Shown piece after piece: positions 34,063-42,764 of a DNA stretch of 64,000 nucleotides. A program made the translations under genes and the position numbers. Below the pieces are notes generated by a model, which saw nothing but the letters and a program-made list of their open reading frames with translations, had not been told where the DNA came from and searched no databases. Position 1 is the stretch's first letter; each line of letters starts with the position of its first letter. The DNA comes from CAYLRU01 sp964386565 (GTDB lineage: Bacteria > Desulfobacterota > Desulfobacteria > Desulfobacterales > UBA5616): positions 62,001 through 126,000 of the forward strand of contig CAYLRU010000005.1 in assembly GCA_964386565.1 (NCBI GenBank), read 5' to 3'.

Positions 34063-34554
34063 ATGAAAAGACTGGCCATATACCCCGGATCATTTGACCC
34101 GCTTACCAATGGTCATGTAGATATCGTTGAAAGGGGCCTTACCTTGTTTGATGAAATTATCATCGCCATATTGATTAACCCGAAAAAACAGTCTCTTTTT
34201 TCCGTTGAAGAACGCATTGATTTGCTGGAAAAGGCCTTTAAAAAATACCCCAATGTTTATGCTGATTCCTTCAACGGCCTGCTTGTGGAATACGCACGTA
34301 AAAAGCAGGCCACTGCCATATTAAGGGGGATGCGGGCCGTATCTGATTTTGAATACGAATTCCAGATGGCCATCATGAATCGCCGCTTGAACAGGGATAT
34401 CCAGACAATATTCCTGATGACCGGATTCAGGTGGATTTTTACCAGTTCTTCGATCATAAAAGAAGTGGCCCGATTCGGTGGAGATGTTTCGGATTTGGTT
34501 CCTGACCCGGTGAATTTAAAATTAAGGGAAAAATACGGTCCTGTTAAATCATAA
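34063..34554 (+). CDS. coaD: Phosphopantetheine adenylyltransferase
   Basis: 163 residues from ATG 34063 (AAGAAAGGA about 12 bases upstream); the longer frame from 34009 would run through the leader hairpin. CoaD signatures: MKRLAIYPGSFDPLTNGHVDIVERG with the TxGH nucleotidyltransferase motif, KKQATAILRGMRAVSDFEYEFQMAIMNR, and FTSSSIIKEVARFGGDVSDLVP. It makes dephospho-CoA from 4'-phosphopantetheine and ATP. The length matches the family's ~160. Confidence 0.95.
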   Translation: MKRLAIYPGSFDPLTNGHVDIVERGLTLFDEIIIAILINPKKQSLFSVEERIDLLEKAFKKYPNVYADSFNGLLVEYARKKQATAILRGMRAVSDFEYEFQMAIMNRRLNRDIQTIFLMTGFRWIFTSSSIIKEVARFGGDVSDLVPDPVNLKLREKYGPVKS

Positions 34555-34583
34555 ACGATCCATTCAGGTCGCTTTTAAATGCC

Positions 34584-36752
34584 ATGGCCATATCACTTTC
34601 ACAAAACGCAAAAATTATTTTGGAAAAACGGTATCTGAAAAAGGATGAAAGCGGGAAAATCGTTGAAAATCCCGAAGATCTTTTTACACGGGTCGCCCGC
34701 ACCATCGCCGGTGCCGACCTTTTGTTTGACCCTGAAGCGGATGTGAAAAAAACAGAAAAAAAATTTTTCCGCATGCTGGCCAATTTTTTATTTCTTCCCA
34801 ATTCCCCCACTTTGATGAATGCCGGCAGGCGGCTCGGTCAGCTTGCCGCCTGTTTTGTACTCCCCATTGAAGACTCCATGGAAAGCATTTTCGAAACATT
34901 GAAGCATACGGCGATGATCCATAAAAGCGGCGGCGGGACAGGATTTTCATTCTCCAGAATCCGCCCGGAAAACGATGTGGTACTTTCCACCGCAGGGGTG
35001 TCCAGCGGCCCCCTGTCATTCATGAGCGTATTTGATATGGCAACAGAAACCGTCAAACAGGGCGGCACAAGACGAGGGGCCAATATGGGGGTTTTACGGG
35101 TGGATCATCCTGACATCGAAAAATTCATCAGCGCCAAAATGCATTCTGATCGACTCAACAACTTCAATATTTCGGTTGCGTTAACCGATACGTTTATGAA
35201 AGCCTTTGAAGAAGAAACGGATTATGCCCTGATTAATCCGAGAACAGGTAACGTATCAGACCGGGTATCCGCATCAAAAATATTCAATATGATCATCAAT
35301 TCTTCTTGGGATTCCGGCGAACCAGGTGTCATTTTTATTGATCGGATCAATCAGCATAATCCCACACCGCAAGTCGGTGAAATCGAATCAACAAACCCCT
35401 GCGGTGAACAGCCCCTGCTGCCTTATGAATCCTGTACGCTGGGTTCCGTTAACCTGTCCAAAATGACATCCAACGGCAATATCAATTTTAAACGGCTCAA
35501 AAAAACCGTTCACGATGCCGTTCATTTCCTGGATAATGTCGTTGAAATAAATAAATATCCCCTTCCGCAGATCGAAAAAATGAGCAAGGGGAATCGTAAA
35601 ATCGGACTCGGCGTTATGGGCTTTGCCGATATGCTGATACAGTTAAAAATCCCGTACAATTCGGAAGAAGCCGTACAAACGGCTGAAACCGTAATGGAAT
35701 TTATTCAAAAAGAGTCCAAAGCAGCATCCGTGAACCTGGCAAAAAAACGGGGCAACTTTTCCTTTTACAAGGGCAGCATTTATGACACGCCGCAAACGCC
35801 GTTTATGAGAAATGCGACCACCACGACCATTGCCCCAACCGGCACCATCAGCCTGATCTGTGGTACATCCAGCGGCATTGAACCGATTTTCGCCATCGCC
35901 CACGTCAGGCACGTGCTGGATGGAAAGAAACTTTCTCATATCCACCCGCTGTTTCTTAAAGCAGCCAAAAAAGAGGGATTTTATTCGAAAGACCTGTACT
36001 CGGAAATCACCCGGCTCGGATCGGTCCAATCCCTTGCCCGGGTACCTGATCATATCAGACGCCTGTTTGTCACATCCCATGAAATATCGGCCCACTGGCA
36101 TATCAGAATCCAGGCTGCATTTCAGAAATTCACCGACAACGCAGTTTCAAAAACCATAAATTTCCCCAACAATTCCTCACCGGAAGAGGTGAAATCCGCC
36201 TATATTCAAGCCTATAAAACCGGGTGCAAAGGACTTACCATATACCGATACGGAAGCCGGGATAAACAGGTTCTCTCCCTGGGGGATGAAAAAAAAGAGT
36301 CTTTAAAAATCGCGCCCCGGCCGAGGCCGGAACGCACACAGGGGATCACCCAACGAATCAGTACGGGTTGCGGGAATCTTTACGTAACGGTTAATTATGA
36401 CGAAAAAGGCACCTGTGAGGTTTTTGCCCAGATGGGAAAAACCGGCGGATGTGCATCATCTCAAATTGAAGCAGCAGGTCGGCTGACCTCCCTGGCCCTG
36501 CGGTCCGGCGTAAAAGTGGATGCCATTATCAAGCAGCTCATCGGCATCAGATGCCCCTCACCGTCATGGCAAAATGGAAAAATGGTATTATCCTGTCCGG
36601 ATGCCATCGCCCAGGTGTTAAAAGACCTCACAGCTTCAAGTTTTACGGAAAGCCAGTCCATGATGGGCGTCTGCCCGGAGTGCGGAGATGTTCTCTCCCA
36701 TGAAGAAGGTTGCCTGGTCTGCCATTCCTGCGGATTTTCCAAGTGCAGCTAA
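34584..36752 (+). CDS. nrdJ: Adenosylcobalamin-dependent (class II) ribonucleoside-diphosphate reductase
   Basis: 722 residues. The finger-loop cysteine motif is ESTNPCGEQPLLPYESCTLGSVNLSKM. Other class II/I alpha signatures are PTLMNAGRRLGQLAACFVLPIEDSM, HKSGGGTGFSFSRIRPEND and GGTRRGANMGVLRVDHPDIEKFI. TTTTIAPTGTISLICGTSSGIEPIF is the phosphate-binding region. The C-terminal part ends CPECGDVLSHEEGCLVCHSCGF, a double CxxC zinc/thiol tail typical of B12-dependent NrdJ. It makes deoxyribonucleotides without oxygen, consistent with an anaerobe. It begins 29 bases after coaD. Confidence 0.95.
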   Translation: MAISLSQNAKIILEKRYLKKDESGKIVENPEDLFTRVARTIAGADLLFDPEADVKKTEKKFFRMLANFLFLPNSPTLMNAGRRLGQLAACFVLPIEDSMESIFETLKHTAMIHKSGGGTGFSFSRIRPENDVVLSTAGVSSGPLSFMSVFDMATETVKQGGTRRGANMGVLRVDHPDIEKFISAKMHSDRLNNFNISVALTDTFMKAFEEETDYALINPRTGNVSDRVSASKIFNMIINSSWDSGEPGVIFIDRINQHNPTPQVGEIESTNPCGEQPLLPYESCTLGSVNLSKMTSNGNINFKRLKKTVHDAVHFLDNVVEINKYPLPQIEKMSKGNRKIGLGVMGFADMLIQLKIPYNSEEAVQTAETVMEFIQKESKAASVNLAKKRGNFSFYKGSIYDTPQTPFMRNATTTTIAPTGTISLICGTSSGIEPIFAIAHVRHVLDGKKLSHIHPLFLKAAKKEGFYSKDLYSEITRLGSVQSLARVPDHIRRLFVTSHEISAHWHIRIQAAFQKFTDNAVSKTINFPNNSSPEEVKSAYIQAYKTGCKGLTIYRYGSRDKQVLSLGDEKKESLKIAPRPRPERTQGITQRISTGCGNLYVTVNYDEKGTCEVFAQMGKTGGCASSQIEAAGRLTSLALRSGVKVDAIIKQLIGIRCPSPSWQNGKMVLSCPDAIAQVLKDLTASSFTESQSMMGVCPECGDVLSHEEGCLVCHSCGFSKCS

Positions 36753-36769
36753 AATGCGGCCAATCCAGG

Positions 36770-37348
36770 TTAAAATATAAACTTGAACAGCATAAATCCG
36801 CCGATCAGAAGAACAGTGAATACAACGGTGATCAGGTTGAAATGTTTATCGATTACGGTTTGAATGGCCCCTCCGAAGCGATAAATCAGCCCGGCCACCA
36901 GAAAAAACCGCGCCGAACGTGAAAACGCTGACGCCAGCACAAATACGCCGAAATTTATACGAAATGCACCGGCCGTTATGGTAAATAATTTATACGGCAG
37001 GGGCGTAAAACCCGCTATGCTGACGGCCCAGGCATCATAAGCAACATAGAGGTTTCGGATATAGTCATATTTCGATGACAGGCCGTAAAATTCAATGATC
37101 TTATCGCCGATCCCCGCCATGAACTGCCAACCGATCACATACCCCAGGCATCCGCCGATGACCGATCCGAAGGAACATACCAGGGCATACCGAATCGATT
37201 GTTTCGGAGCAGCCACGGAAAGGGCGATGAGCAGAACATCCGGGGGAATGGGGAAAAACGACGATTCACAAAATGCGAGAATAAACAGTGCCCATAAACC
37301 GTATGGTGTTTCAGCCCAGCGAACAATCCAGTCGTATAGTTTTCGCAT
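36770..37348 (-). CDS. YqaA/DedA-type VTT-domain membrane protein
   Basis: 192 residues, polytopic. WALFILAFCESSFFPIPPDVLLIALSVAAP is the re-entrant first segment of the VTT (SNARE-associated/DedA) fold. It is followed by SFGSVIGGCLGYVIGWQF and, later, the second signature AVSIAGFTPLPYKLFTITAGAFRINFGVFVLASAFSRSARFF with the conserved R. Family members move or flip lipids such as undecaprenyl phosphate or phospholipids; specificity here is unknown. It begins 3 bases after the pcm stop. Confidence 0.85.
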   Translation of the reverse strand: MRKLYDWIVRWAETPYGLWALFILAFCESSFFPIPPDVLLIALSVAAPKQSIRYALVCSFGSVIGGCLGYVIGWQFMAGIGDKIIEFYGLSSKYDYIRNLYVAYDAWAVSIAGFTPLPYKLFTITAGAFRINFGVFVLASAFSRSARFFLVAGLIYRFGGAIQTVIDKHFNLITVVFTVLLIGGFMLFKFIF

Positions 37349-37351
37349 CTA

Positions 37352-38020
37352 TTACAGCTCCCGCCAGCCGTACTCTCCCACAAGCTTTACAAATCTGCAA
37401 CCGCCCAGGTCGGTCTTATGAATCCCGTCTTCATCTTTGACAATTTTGATCAATTCCTGTGAATATTGATCTCCGACCGGTATCACCATGCGGCCGCCGA
37501 CAGCCAGTTGGTTTACCAGCACATGGGGAATTTCCGGTGCCCCTGCCGTAACGATAATTGCATCAAACGGACTTTCATCAGGCCATCCGGAAGTACCGTC
37601 CGAATACCTGGTAACGATATTATAATATCGAAGCGCATCAAAGCATTTCCGCGCCTTTACGAAAAGGGAATATATCCGCTCTATCGTATATACGCGAAAA
37701 ACAATTTGAGAAAGAACGGCTGCCTGGTATCCCGAACCAGTGCCGATTTCCAGTACACGATCGTCTTTTCCCAAGGCAAGCGCCTGGGTCATTTCCGCTA
37801 CGATATACGGCTGGGAGATGGTCTGTTGTTCTCCGATGGGAAGCGGATGATCGCCATATGCCTGATCCATCAACGCTTCACTGACAAAAAGATGCCTGGG
37901 TACCTTCCGCATGGCAAAAAGAACCCGGGTATCTGTTATCCCCCGGGCTTCAATCTGCCGTCTGACCATCTCATCGCGCTGTTTTTCAAATTTCAAGGCG
38001 TTTTTGTTCATACCTGGCAT
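37352..38020 (-). CDS. pcm: Protein-L-isoaspartate O-methyltransferase
   Basis: 222 residues with Pcm motifs: RDEMVRRQIEARGITDTRVLFAMRKVPRHLFV, IGEQQTISQPYIVAEMTQAL, SAM-binding VLEIGTGSGYQAAVLSQIV, and FDAIIVTAGAPEIPHVLVNQLAVGGRMVIPVG. It methylates isoaspartyl residues in damaged proteins for repair. It is divergent from the K+ channel gene and co-directional with yqaA. Confidence 0.95.
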   Translation of the reverse strand: MPGMNKNALKFEKQRDEMVRRQIEARGITDTRVLFAMRKVPRHLFVSEALMDQAYGDHPLPIGEQQTISQPYIVAEMTQALALGKDDRVLEIGTGSGYQAAVLSQIVFRVYTIERIYSLFVKARKCFDALRYYNIVTRYSDGTSGWPDESPFDAIIVTAGAPEIPHVLVNQLAVGGRMVIPVGDQYSQELIKIVKDEDGIHKTDLGGCRFVKLVGEYGWREL

Positions 38021-38133
38021 ATTCCCACAAATTTAACGCGTTTCCGACCGTTTATTTTCATTACTAAAAAGCCCTTGATTTTTCAATAAAAAATTATGAT
38101 AATGGGTTAATTTATAAAACGGCCTTTCCGGTG

Positions 38134-38163
38134 TTGACAAAAGCCCTTCAGGTCTTCTCATAT
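38134..38163 (+). promoter_or_regulatory. Possible promoter of the K+ channel gene
   Basis: TTGACA at 38134-38139 with TCATAT at 38158-38163 (18-base spacer). The -10 is weak. Transcription would start only about 12 bases before the ATG, so the mRNA would be nearly leaderless. Confidence 0.35.
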
Positions 38164-38181
38164 TTCTGATATTCGTACGAT

Positions 38182-39186
38182 ATGGAAAGTACAAAGCACT
38201 TAAAAGTATCCGTCATTCTGGCACTGATCGTTCTTGCCATAGGTACCGCAGGCTACATGGTGATCGAAGGCTGGAGCTTTATTGATGCCTTTTATATGGC
38301 CGTTATCACCCTTTCTACCGTAGGGTATAGGGAAGTTCATGATATCAGCACCGCCGGAAGACTTTTCACGGTATTTTTTGTTTTTTCAGGCGTAGGGTTT
38401 ACCTTGTATGTGGCCGGCGCCATTGTTCAGTTTATGGTGGAAGGCCGAGTGCGGGTAATCATGGGGAGGAGAAGGTTGGATAAACAGATCAGTCATTTAA
38501 AAGGTCATTATATTGTTTGCGGATACGGCCGAATCGGCCGGGTTTTATGTCAAAACCTGACCAGGCAGAAGCCCATCGGTGTGGTGGTCATTGAAAATAA
38601 TCCCGATCTGGTTCCTGTCATGGAACAGGATCAAATCCTTTATATCGTCGGAAACGCCTCGGAAGAGAACATTTTATTAAGAGCCGGTATAAAAAAAGCC
38701 AAGGGGCTGGTCGCAGCCCTGGCAACGGATGTGGATAACGTTTTTCTTGTTCTGACGGCAAGGCAACTGGCACCGGAACTGATTATTATGGCAAGGGCCG
38801 GTACTGGTGAAGCAGAAGCAAAGCTCAGGGCCGCAGGCGCCAATCACGTGGAATCCCCCTATGAACTGGGAGCGAGAAGCATGGCCCAACGGATACTGCG
38901 GCCCACGGTTACCAACTTCATTGACCTGGCATTTGCCCATAAACGAAAAGATATTCAAATGGAAGAAATTCCGGTTGACGCATCATCGGAATTGGCAAAT
39001 GTCATGCTGAAGGATTCCGGGATTCGCCAAAAATTCAACCTCATCATTATCGCCATAAAAAAAGCCGACGGCACAATGATGTTCAATCCTTCCTTTGAAG
39101 CAGTGATGACCCCGGGCGATACATTGATAGCAGTGGGAGAGGACAAAAATCTTCAGAAACTTGAGAAAATTTTAAATCCCGGGTAA
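38182..39186 (+). CDS. Two-helix potassium channel with RCK (TrkA-N/TrkA-C) domains
   Basis: 334 residues. Two membrane helices (about 10-30 and 63-85) flank a pore loop ITLSTVGYREV. The selectivity filter is TVGYR(E), with R where the common form has G. An RCK N-domain follows (HYIVCGYGRIGRVLCQNL, the NAD-binding GxGxxG; VIENNPDLVP; GNASEENILLRAGI), then a TrkA_C domain (IPVDASSELANVMLKDSGIR...GDTLIAVG). It should assemble as an RCK-gated tetrameric K+ channel in the inner membrane. It ends 19 bases from the convergent 5-FCL gene. Confidence 0.9.
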   Translation: MESTKHLKVSVILALIVLAIGTAGYMVIEGWSFIDAFYMAVITLSTVGYREVHDISTAGRLFTVFFVFSGVGFTLYVAGAIVQFMVEGRVRVIMGRRRLDKQISHLKGHYIVCGYGRIGRVLCQNLTRQKPIGVVVIENNPDLVPVMEQDQILYIVGNASEENILLRAGIKKAKGLVAALATDVDNVFLVLTARQLAPELIIMARAGTGEAEAKLRAAGANHVESPYELGARSMAQRILRPTVTNFIDLAFAHKRKDIQMEEIPVDASSELANVMLKDSGIRQKFNLIIIAIKKADGTMMFNPSFEAVMTPGDTLIAVGEDKNLQKLEKILNPG

Positions 39187-39205
39187 TTTTCCGCTTACGA
39201 ATTCA

Positions 39206-39793
39206 TCATATTTTATATATGATCCGTTCTTCCGTGATAATGATGTCCACATACTTGTCGTGGGAGGCCATGGGCACCTGGGAAATGATCTGGCTCTCAA
39301 AGGCCAGGGCCACTTTTCGGGTGGTAGCCGGAAGTTTCGGAATAAGCCTGTCATAATATCCCTCGCCGGTACCGATCCGCCCGCCTTTTTCATCAAAAGC
39401 AACGCCCGGAATAATCGCAATATCGATAAAGTCTATGGGCACAATCTTGCAGATTCCTGAGTCCGGCTCCAATATACCGCGCGGGCCTGGAATAAGATCG
39501 GATTCCGGGTTGTCCACCTTCATCAATTTCATACGGTGCTTTTCAGCATTAAAAGACGGCAATACAACGACCTTGTTAATGGCGTAACACTGCTTGATAA
39601 TTCCTTCAGTGGGGACCTCGTTTTCTTTTTGAATATACAACAACGCGATGCCGGCTTCGAGAAAATTAGCAAACGCAAACAGCCTGTTGGCAACCCGCAT
39701 GGTTTTTTCCGATCGTACCGCCTCTGAAAATTCGCTTATTTTTTTAGAAATCTCTTTTCTGATTTCATTCTTTGTTTCCCGTATATCGTCCAT
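39206..39793 (-). CDS. 5-formyltetrahydrofolate cyclo-ligase
   Basis: 195 residues. Key motifs: KNEIRKEISKKI at the start, the substrate region VVLPSFNAEKHRM and GPRGILEP, IAIIPGVAFDEKGGRIGTGEGYYDRLIP with the family signature G-R-x-G-x-G-x-GYYD, and a terminal VDIIITEERII. It converts 5-formyl-THF to 5,10-methenyl-THF using ATP. It has its own divergent promoter opposite serS. Confidence 0.93.
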   Translation of the reverse strand: MDDIRETKNEIRKEISKKISEFSEAVRSEKTMRVANRLFAFANFLEAGIALLYIQKENEVPTEGIIKQCYAINKVVVLPSFNAEKHRMKLMKVDNPESDLIPGPRGILEPDSGICKIVPIDFIDIAIIPGVAFDEKGGRIGTGEGYYDRLIPKLPATTRKVALAFESQIISQVPMASHDKYVDIIITEERIIYKI

Positions 39794-39829
39794 TATCCTC
39801 TCCGGTATTTGTATGAGATTAAAGCTGCT

Positions 39830-39857
39830 AATATACCGATTTTACCATAAAAGTCAA
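39830..39857 (-). promoter_or_regulatory. Promoter of the 5-FCL gene
   Basis: On the minus strand TTGACT (39857-39852), 16-base spacer, TATATT (39835-39830); ATG follows 36 bases downstream. Confidence 0.65.
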
Positions 39858-39870
39858 CTTATAATAATGA

Positions 39871-39899
39871 TTGACTAAAACAGGGCAACATAATATATT
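39871..39899 (+). promoter_or_regulatory. Promoter of serS-thrC
   Basis: TTGACT 39871-39876, 17-base spacer, TATATT 39894-39899; the serS ATG is at 39945. It is back to back with the 5-FCL promoter, the -35 elements 13 bases apart. Confidence 0.7.
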
Positions 39900-39944
39900 T
39901 ATAATTTTAAGAAAATCGCCATATAAAACACAACAGGGATAACA

Positions 39945-41219
39945 ATGCTTGATATCAAGTTCATCAATCAAAACTTTTCACTGGTTCATCAATCCATGGT
40001 AAACAGGGGCATGGAATTCGATCTTGACGTATTTGAAAAAATCGATGCCGCCAGAAAAGCCGCGCTCCTTGAAATCGAGGATCTCCGGCATAACCGGAAT
40101 AAAGTTTCCGAGGAAATCGCGGAATTAAAAAAACAAAAAAAAGACGCAGAATCACTCATTCTTGAAATGAGAGAGGTCTCAAACAAAATAAAAGAACTGG
40201 AAAAGTCCCTGGCTGAAAACGAAGAAAAGATGCGTCACATTCTTTTTCAGATCCCCAACATCCCCCATGAATCCGTGCCTGTGGGAAAAACGGAGAATGA
40301 AAATCTTCCGGTTAGAACCTATGGCGATCCGCCGGTATTTGAATATGATCCAAGGCCCCACTGGGATATCGGCCTTGATTTGGGAATTCTTGATTTTGAA
40401 AGGGCCTCAAAAATTGCCGGGGCAAGGTTTCCTTTATATTTCGGCGCCGGTGCAAGACTCGAACGCGCCCTGATCAACTTTATGCTCGATGTTCACACCA
40501 ATATCAACGGGTACAAAGAAGCGCTGCCCCCGTTTATCGTCAATCGTCAAAGCATGACCAACACGGGCCAGCTCCCTAAGTTTGAAGAAGATCTCTTTAA
40601 ACTGGAGGGATGGGACTATTTTCTGATCCCCACAGCGGAAGTACCGGTCACCAATATTCACCAGGGTGAAATTCTTGATGAAGACCTTCTGCCGGTATAT
40701 TATGTGTCTTACACGCCCTGTTTTCGATCCGAGGCCGGATCTTATGGGAAAGATACCAGGGGACTGATCCGTCAGCACCAGTTTAACAAGGTTGAACTGG
40801 TCAAGTTGACAAAACCTGAAACATCGTATGAAGAACTCGAAAAATTGCTCAACAATGCAGAGGATATTTTACGGAAACTGAACCTCCCCTACCGGGTGAT
40901 AACGCTGTGCACGGGTGATCTGGGGTTTTCCGCTGCAAAAACCTATGACATCGAGGTTTGGATGCCGTCCCAAAATGTGTACAGGGAAATCTCTTCCTGC
41001 AGCAATTTTGAATCCTTCCAGGCCAGGAGGGCAAATATCCGGTTTAAAAGAAAAGGGAAAAGGGGGACCGAATTCGTTCACACCTTAAACGGTTCAGGTC
41101 TTGCCGTGGGCCGGACCACAGCCGCTATTCTGGAGAATAACCAGCAAAAAGACGGTACGGTTGTTATACCCGAAGTCCTGAGGCCTTATATGGGCGGAAT
41201 GGAAAGAATCGAAAAATGA
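39945..41219 (+). CDS. serS: Serine--tRNA ligase
   Basis: 424 residues. The N-terminal tRNA-binding coiled coil spans about 25-105 (charged heptads such as EIAELKKQKKDAESLILEMREVSNKIKELEKSL). The class II catalytic core then has motif 2 TPCFRSEAGSYGKDTRGLIRQHQFNKVELV and motif 3 HTLNGSGLAVGRTTAAILEN. EISSCSNFESFQARRANIRFK is a further SerRS hallmark. Length is standard. Its last codon overlaps the thrC start by 4 bases (ATGA). Confidence 0.98.
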   Translation: MLDIKFINQNFSLVHQSMVNRGMEFDLDVFEKIDAARKAALLEIEDLRHNRNKVSEEIAELKKQKKDAESLILEMREVSNKIKELEKSLAENEEKMRHILFQIPNIPHESVPVGKTENENLPVRTYGDPPVFEYDPRPHWDIGLDLGILDFERASKIAGARFPLYFGAGARLERALINFMLDVHTNINGYKEALPPFIVNRQSMTNTGQLPKFEEDLFKLEGWDYFLIPTAEVPVTNIHQGEILDEDLLPVYYVSYTPCFRSEAGSYGKDTRGLIRQHQFNKVELVKLTKPETSYEELEKLLNNAEDILRKLNLPYRVITLCTGDLGFSAAKTYDIEVWMPSQNVYREISSCSNFESFQARRANIRFKRKGKRGTEFVHTLNGSGLAVGRTTAAILENNQQKDGTVVIPEVLRPYMGGMERIEK

Positions 41220-42718
41220 AATTCAATGATTTTCCTGAAAATATCAAGCCCTATCTTGTTCCAAAAGAACAGGGGGAATTGATATACCGATGCCTGGGAT
41301 GCGGCGAGGAATTTGCAATCGATAATCTATTGTATATCTGCCCGCACTGCGGTCAGGTGTTGTTGATTTATGATAAACATTTTGACCGGTTTAAGGAAAT
41401 CGCCCCTGAAACCTGGCACAGGATTTTTGACTATCGAAAAATGCTTTCCATGCCTGCGTTAAAGGGAATCTACCGGTATCATGAATTCATCGGGCCTGTT
41501 ATTCCGCTGGATGCCGTCTTATACCTGGGTGAAGGGCATACACCGGTTATTGAAGCAAATACCGTTTTAAAAGAAGCCGTCGGGATAAAGTTCTATTATA
41601 AAAACGACGGCCAAAACCCCAGTGCCTCGTTTAAAGACCGCGGAATGGCTTCTGCTTTGAGCTACATTTCATTTTTAATTCGAACGGGAAAAGTCTCCGA
41701 GGTTTTGGCGGTCTGCGCTTCAACAGGGGACACCAGTGCATCCGCAGCCCTGTATGCGTCTTATCTGAATCCGCATATCAAATCCGCGGTACTGCTTCCG
41801 CATAAAAAAGTGACCCCCCAGCAGTTGTCCCAGCCTTTGGGCAGCGGTGCCACGGTATTTGAAATTCCCGGTGTTTTTGACGACTGCATGAAAATCGTTG
41901 AATCTTTGTCGGAAAATTATCCTGTTGCCCTGCTCAATTCCAAAAATGCCTGGCGTATCCTTGGACAGGAATCCTACTCCTATGAAATTGCCCAGGATTT
42001 TGAATACCGGATGGACGACAAGGTGATTGTTGTTCCCATTGGGAATGCAGGAAATCTTTCAGCGGTCATGAACGGTTTTCTGAAGTTTTTTGACACCGGC
42101 ATCATTACATCCCTGCCGAAAATTATCGGTGTCCAGTCCGATCATGCAGACCCGGTGTATCGGTATTACCGGGAAAACGACGCTGCTAAAAGAAAATTCG
42201 TTCCCATTACCGTTAAGCCCAGTGTGGCCCAGGCTGCAATGATCGGCAATCCCGTATCCATGCCGAGAATTATTCACATCGTCGACCAGTATAACCGAAA
42301 GTCGAAAAAGCAGAATGTCTTTTTTGTCCGGGTAAAAGAGCAATCCATCATGGATTGGGAGTTGACGGCAAACAGGAACGGCCACATCGCCTGTACCCAT
42401 GGTGGGGAATCATTGGCAGGTCTGGTCGAAGCCCTGCGTCTCGGGATTGTTGATCCAAAGGAAACAGCCATTCTGGATTCAACAGCCCATGCGATTAAAT
42501 TTTCCGGTTTTCAGGATATGTATTTTGAAAATCGTTTTCCCGAGGAGTTTGAAGTCTCCTCAAAGGTTGAACTGATCAATTCACCGATCTATATCCATCC
42601 CGGGGATTTGAAACAAGTGCCACAACCGGGAAAACCATTGCAGCCGGAAGAAATGGCGGTTTTCATCCGGCGTGTTTCCGAGGATATTGCGTCTTACCTG
42701 AAATTACGGAAAAATTAA
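41216..42718 (+). CDS. thrC: Threonine synthase with N-terminal zinc ribbon
   Basis: 500 residues. A rubredoxin-like knuckle CLGCGEE...CPHCGQ opens the protein at about 26-46. The PLP-dependent fold follows, with GEGHTPVIEANTV, the Schiff-base lysine in NPSASFKDRGMASALSY and the phosphate-binding VCASTGDTSASAALYAS. PIGNAGNLSAVMNG and the C-terminal HGGESLAGLVEALRLG are also present. It converts O-phosphohomoserine to threonine. The ATGA overlap with serS suggests translational coupling of two functionally unrelated genes. Confidence 0.92.
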   Translation: MKFNDFPENIKPYLVPKEQGELIYRCLGCGEEFAIDNLLYICPHCGQVLLIYDKHFDRFKEIAPETWHRIFDYRKMLSMPALKGIYRYHEFIGPVIPLDAVLYLGEGHTPVIEANTVLKEAVGIKFYYKNDGQNPSASFKDRGMASALSYISFLIRTGKVSEVLAVCASTGDTSASAALYASYLNPHIKSAVLLPHKKVTPQQLSQPLGSGATVFEIPGVFDDCMKIVESLSENYPVALLNSKNAWRILGQESYSYEIAQDFEYRMDDKVIVVPIGNAGNLSAVMNGFLKFFDTGIITSLPKIIGVQSDHADPVYRYYRENDAAKRKFVPITVKPSVAQAAMIGNPVSMPRIIHIVDQYNRKSKKQNVFFVRVKEQSIMDWELTANRNGHIACTHGGESLAGLVEALRLGIVDPKETAILDSTAHAIKFSGFQDMYFENRFPEEFEVSSKVELINSPIYIHPGDLKQVPQPGKPLQPEEMAVFIRRVSEDIASYLKLRKN

Positions 42719-42741
42719 CAGGGTGCCATGTTAAGGCGCCT

Positions 42742-42761
42742 GTTTCCCATTTCAGGGAAAC
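42742..42761 (+). promoter_or_regulatory. Small hairpin over the ribosome-binding site of the LysM gene
   Basis: GTTTCCC (42742-42748) and GGGAAAC (42755-42761) form a 7-bp stem. The AGGGAAA that should serve as the ribosome-binding site for the GTG at 42765 lies in the right arm and would be masked when folded. Confidence 0.35.
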
Positions 42762-42764
42762 ACG

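Noticed and set aside
39794..39944. Possible 6S RNA between the 5-FCL gene and serS
   Set aside because: 5-FCL genes often neighbour 6S RNA, but the gap is only 151 bases and is filled by two back-to-back promoters.
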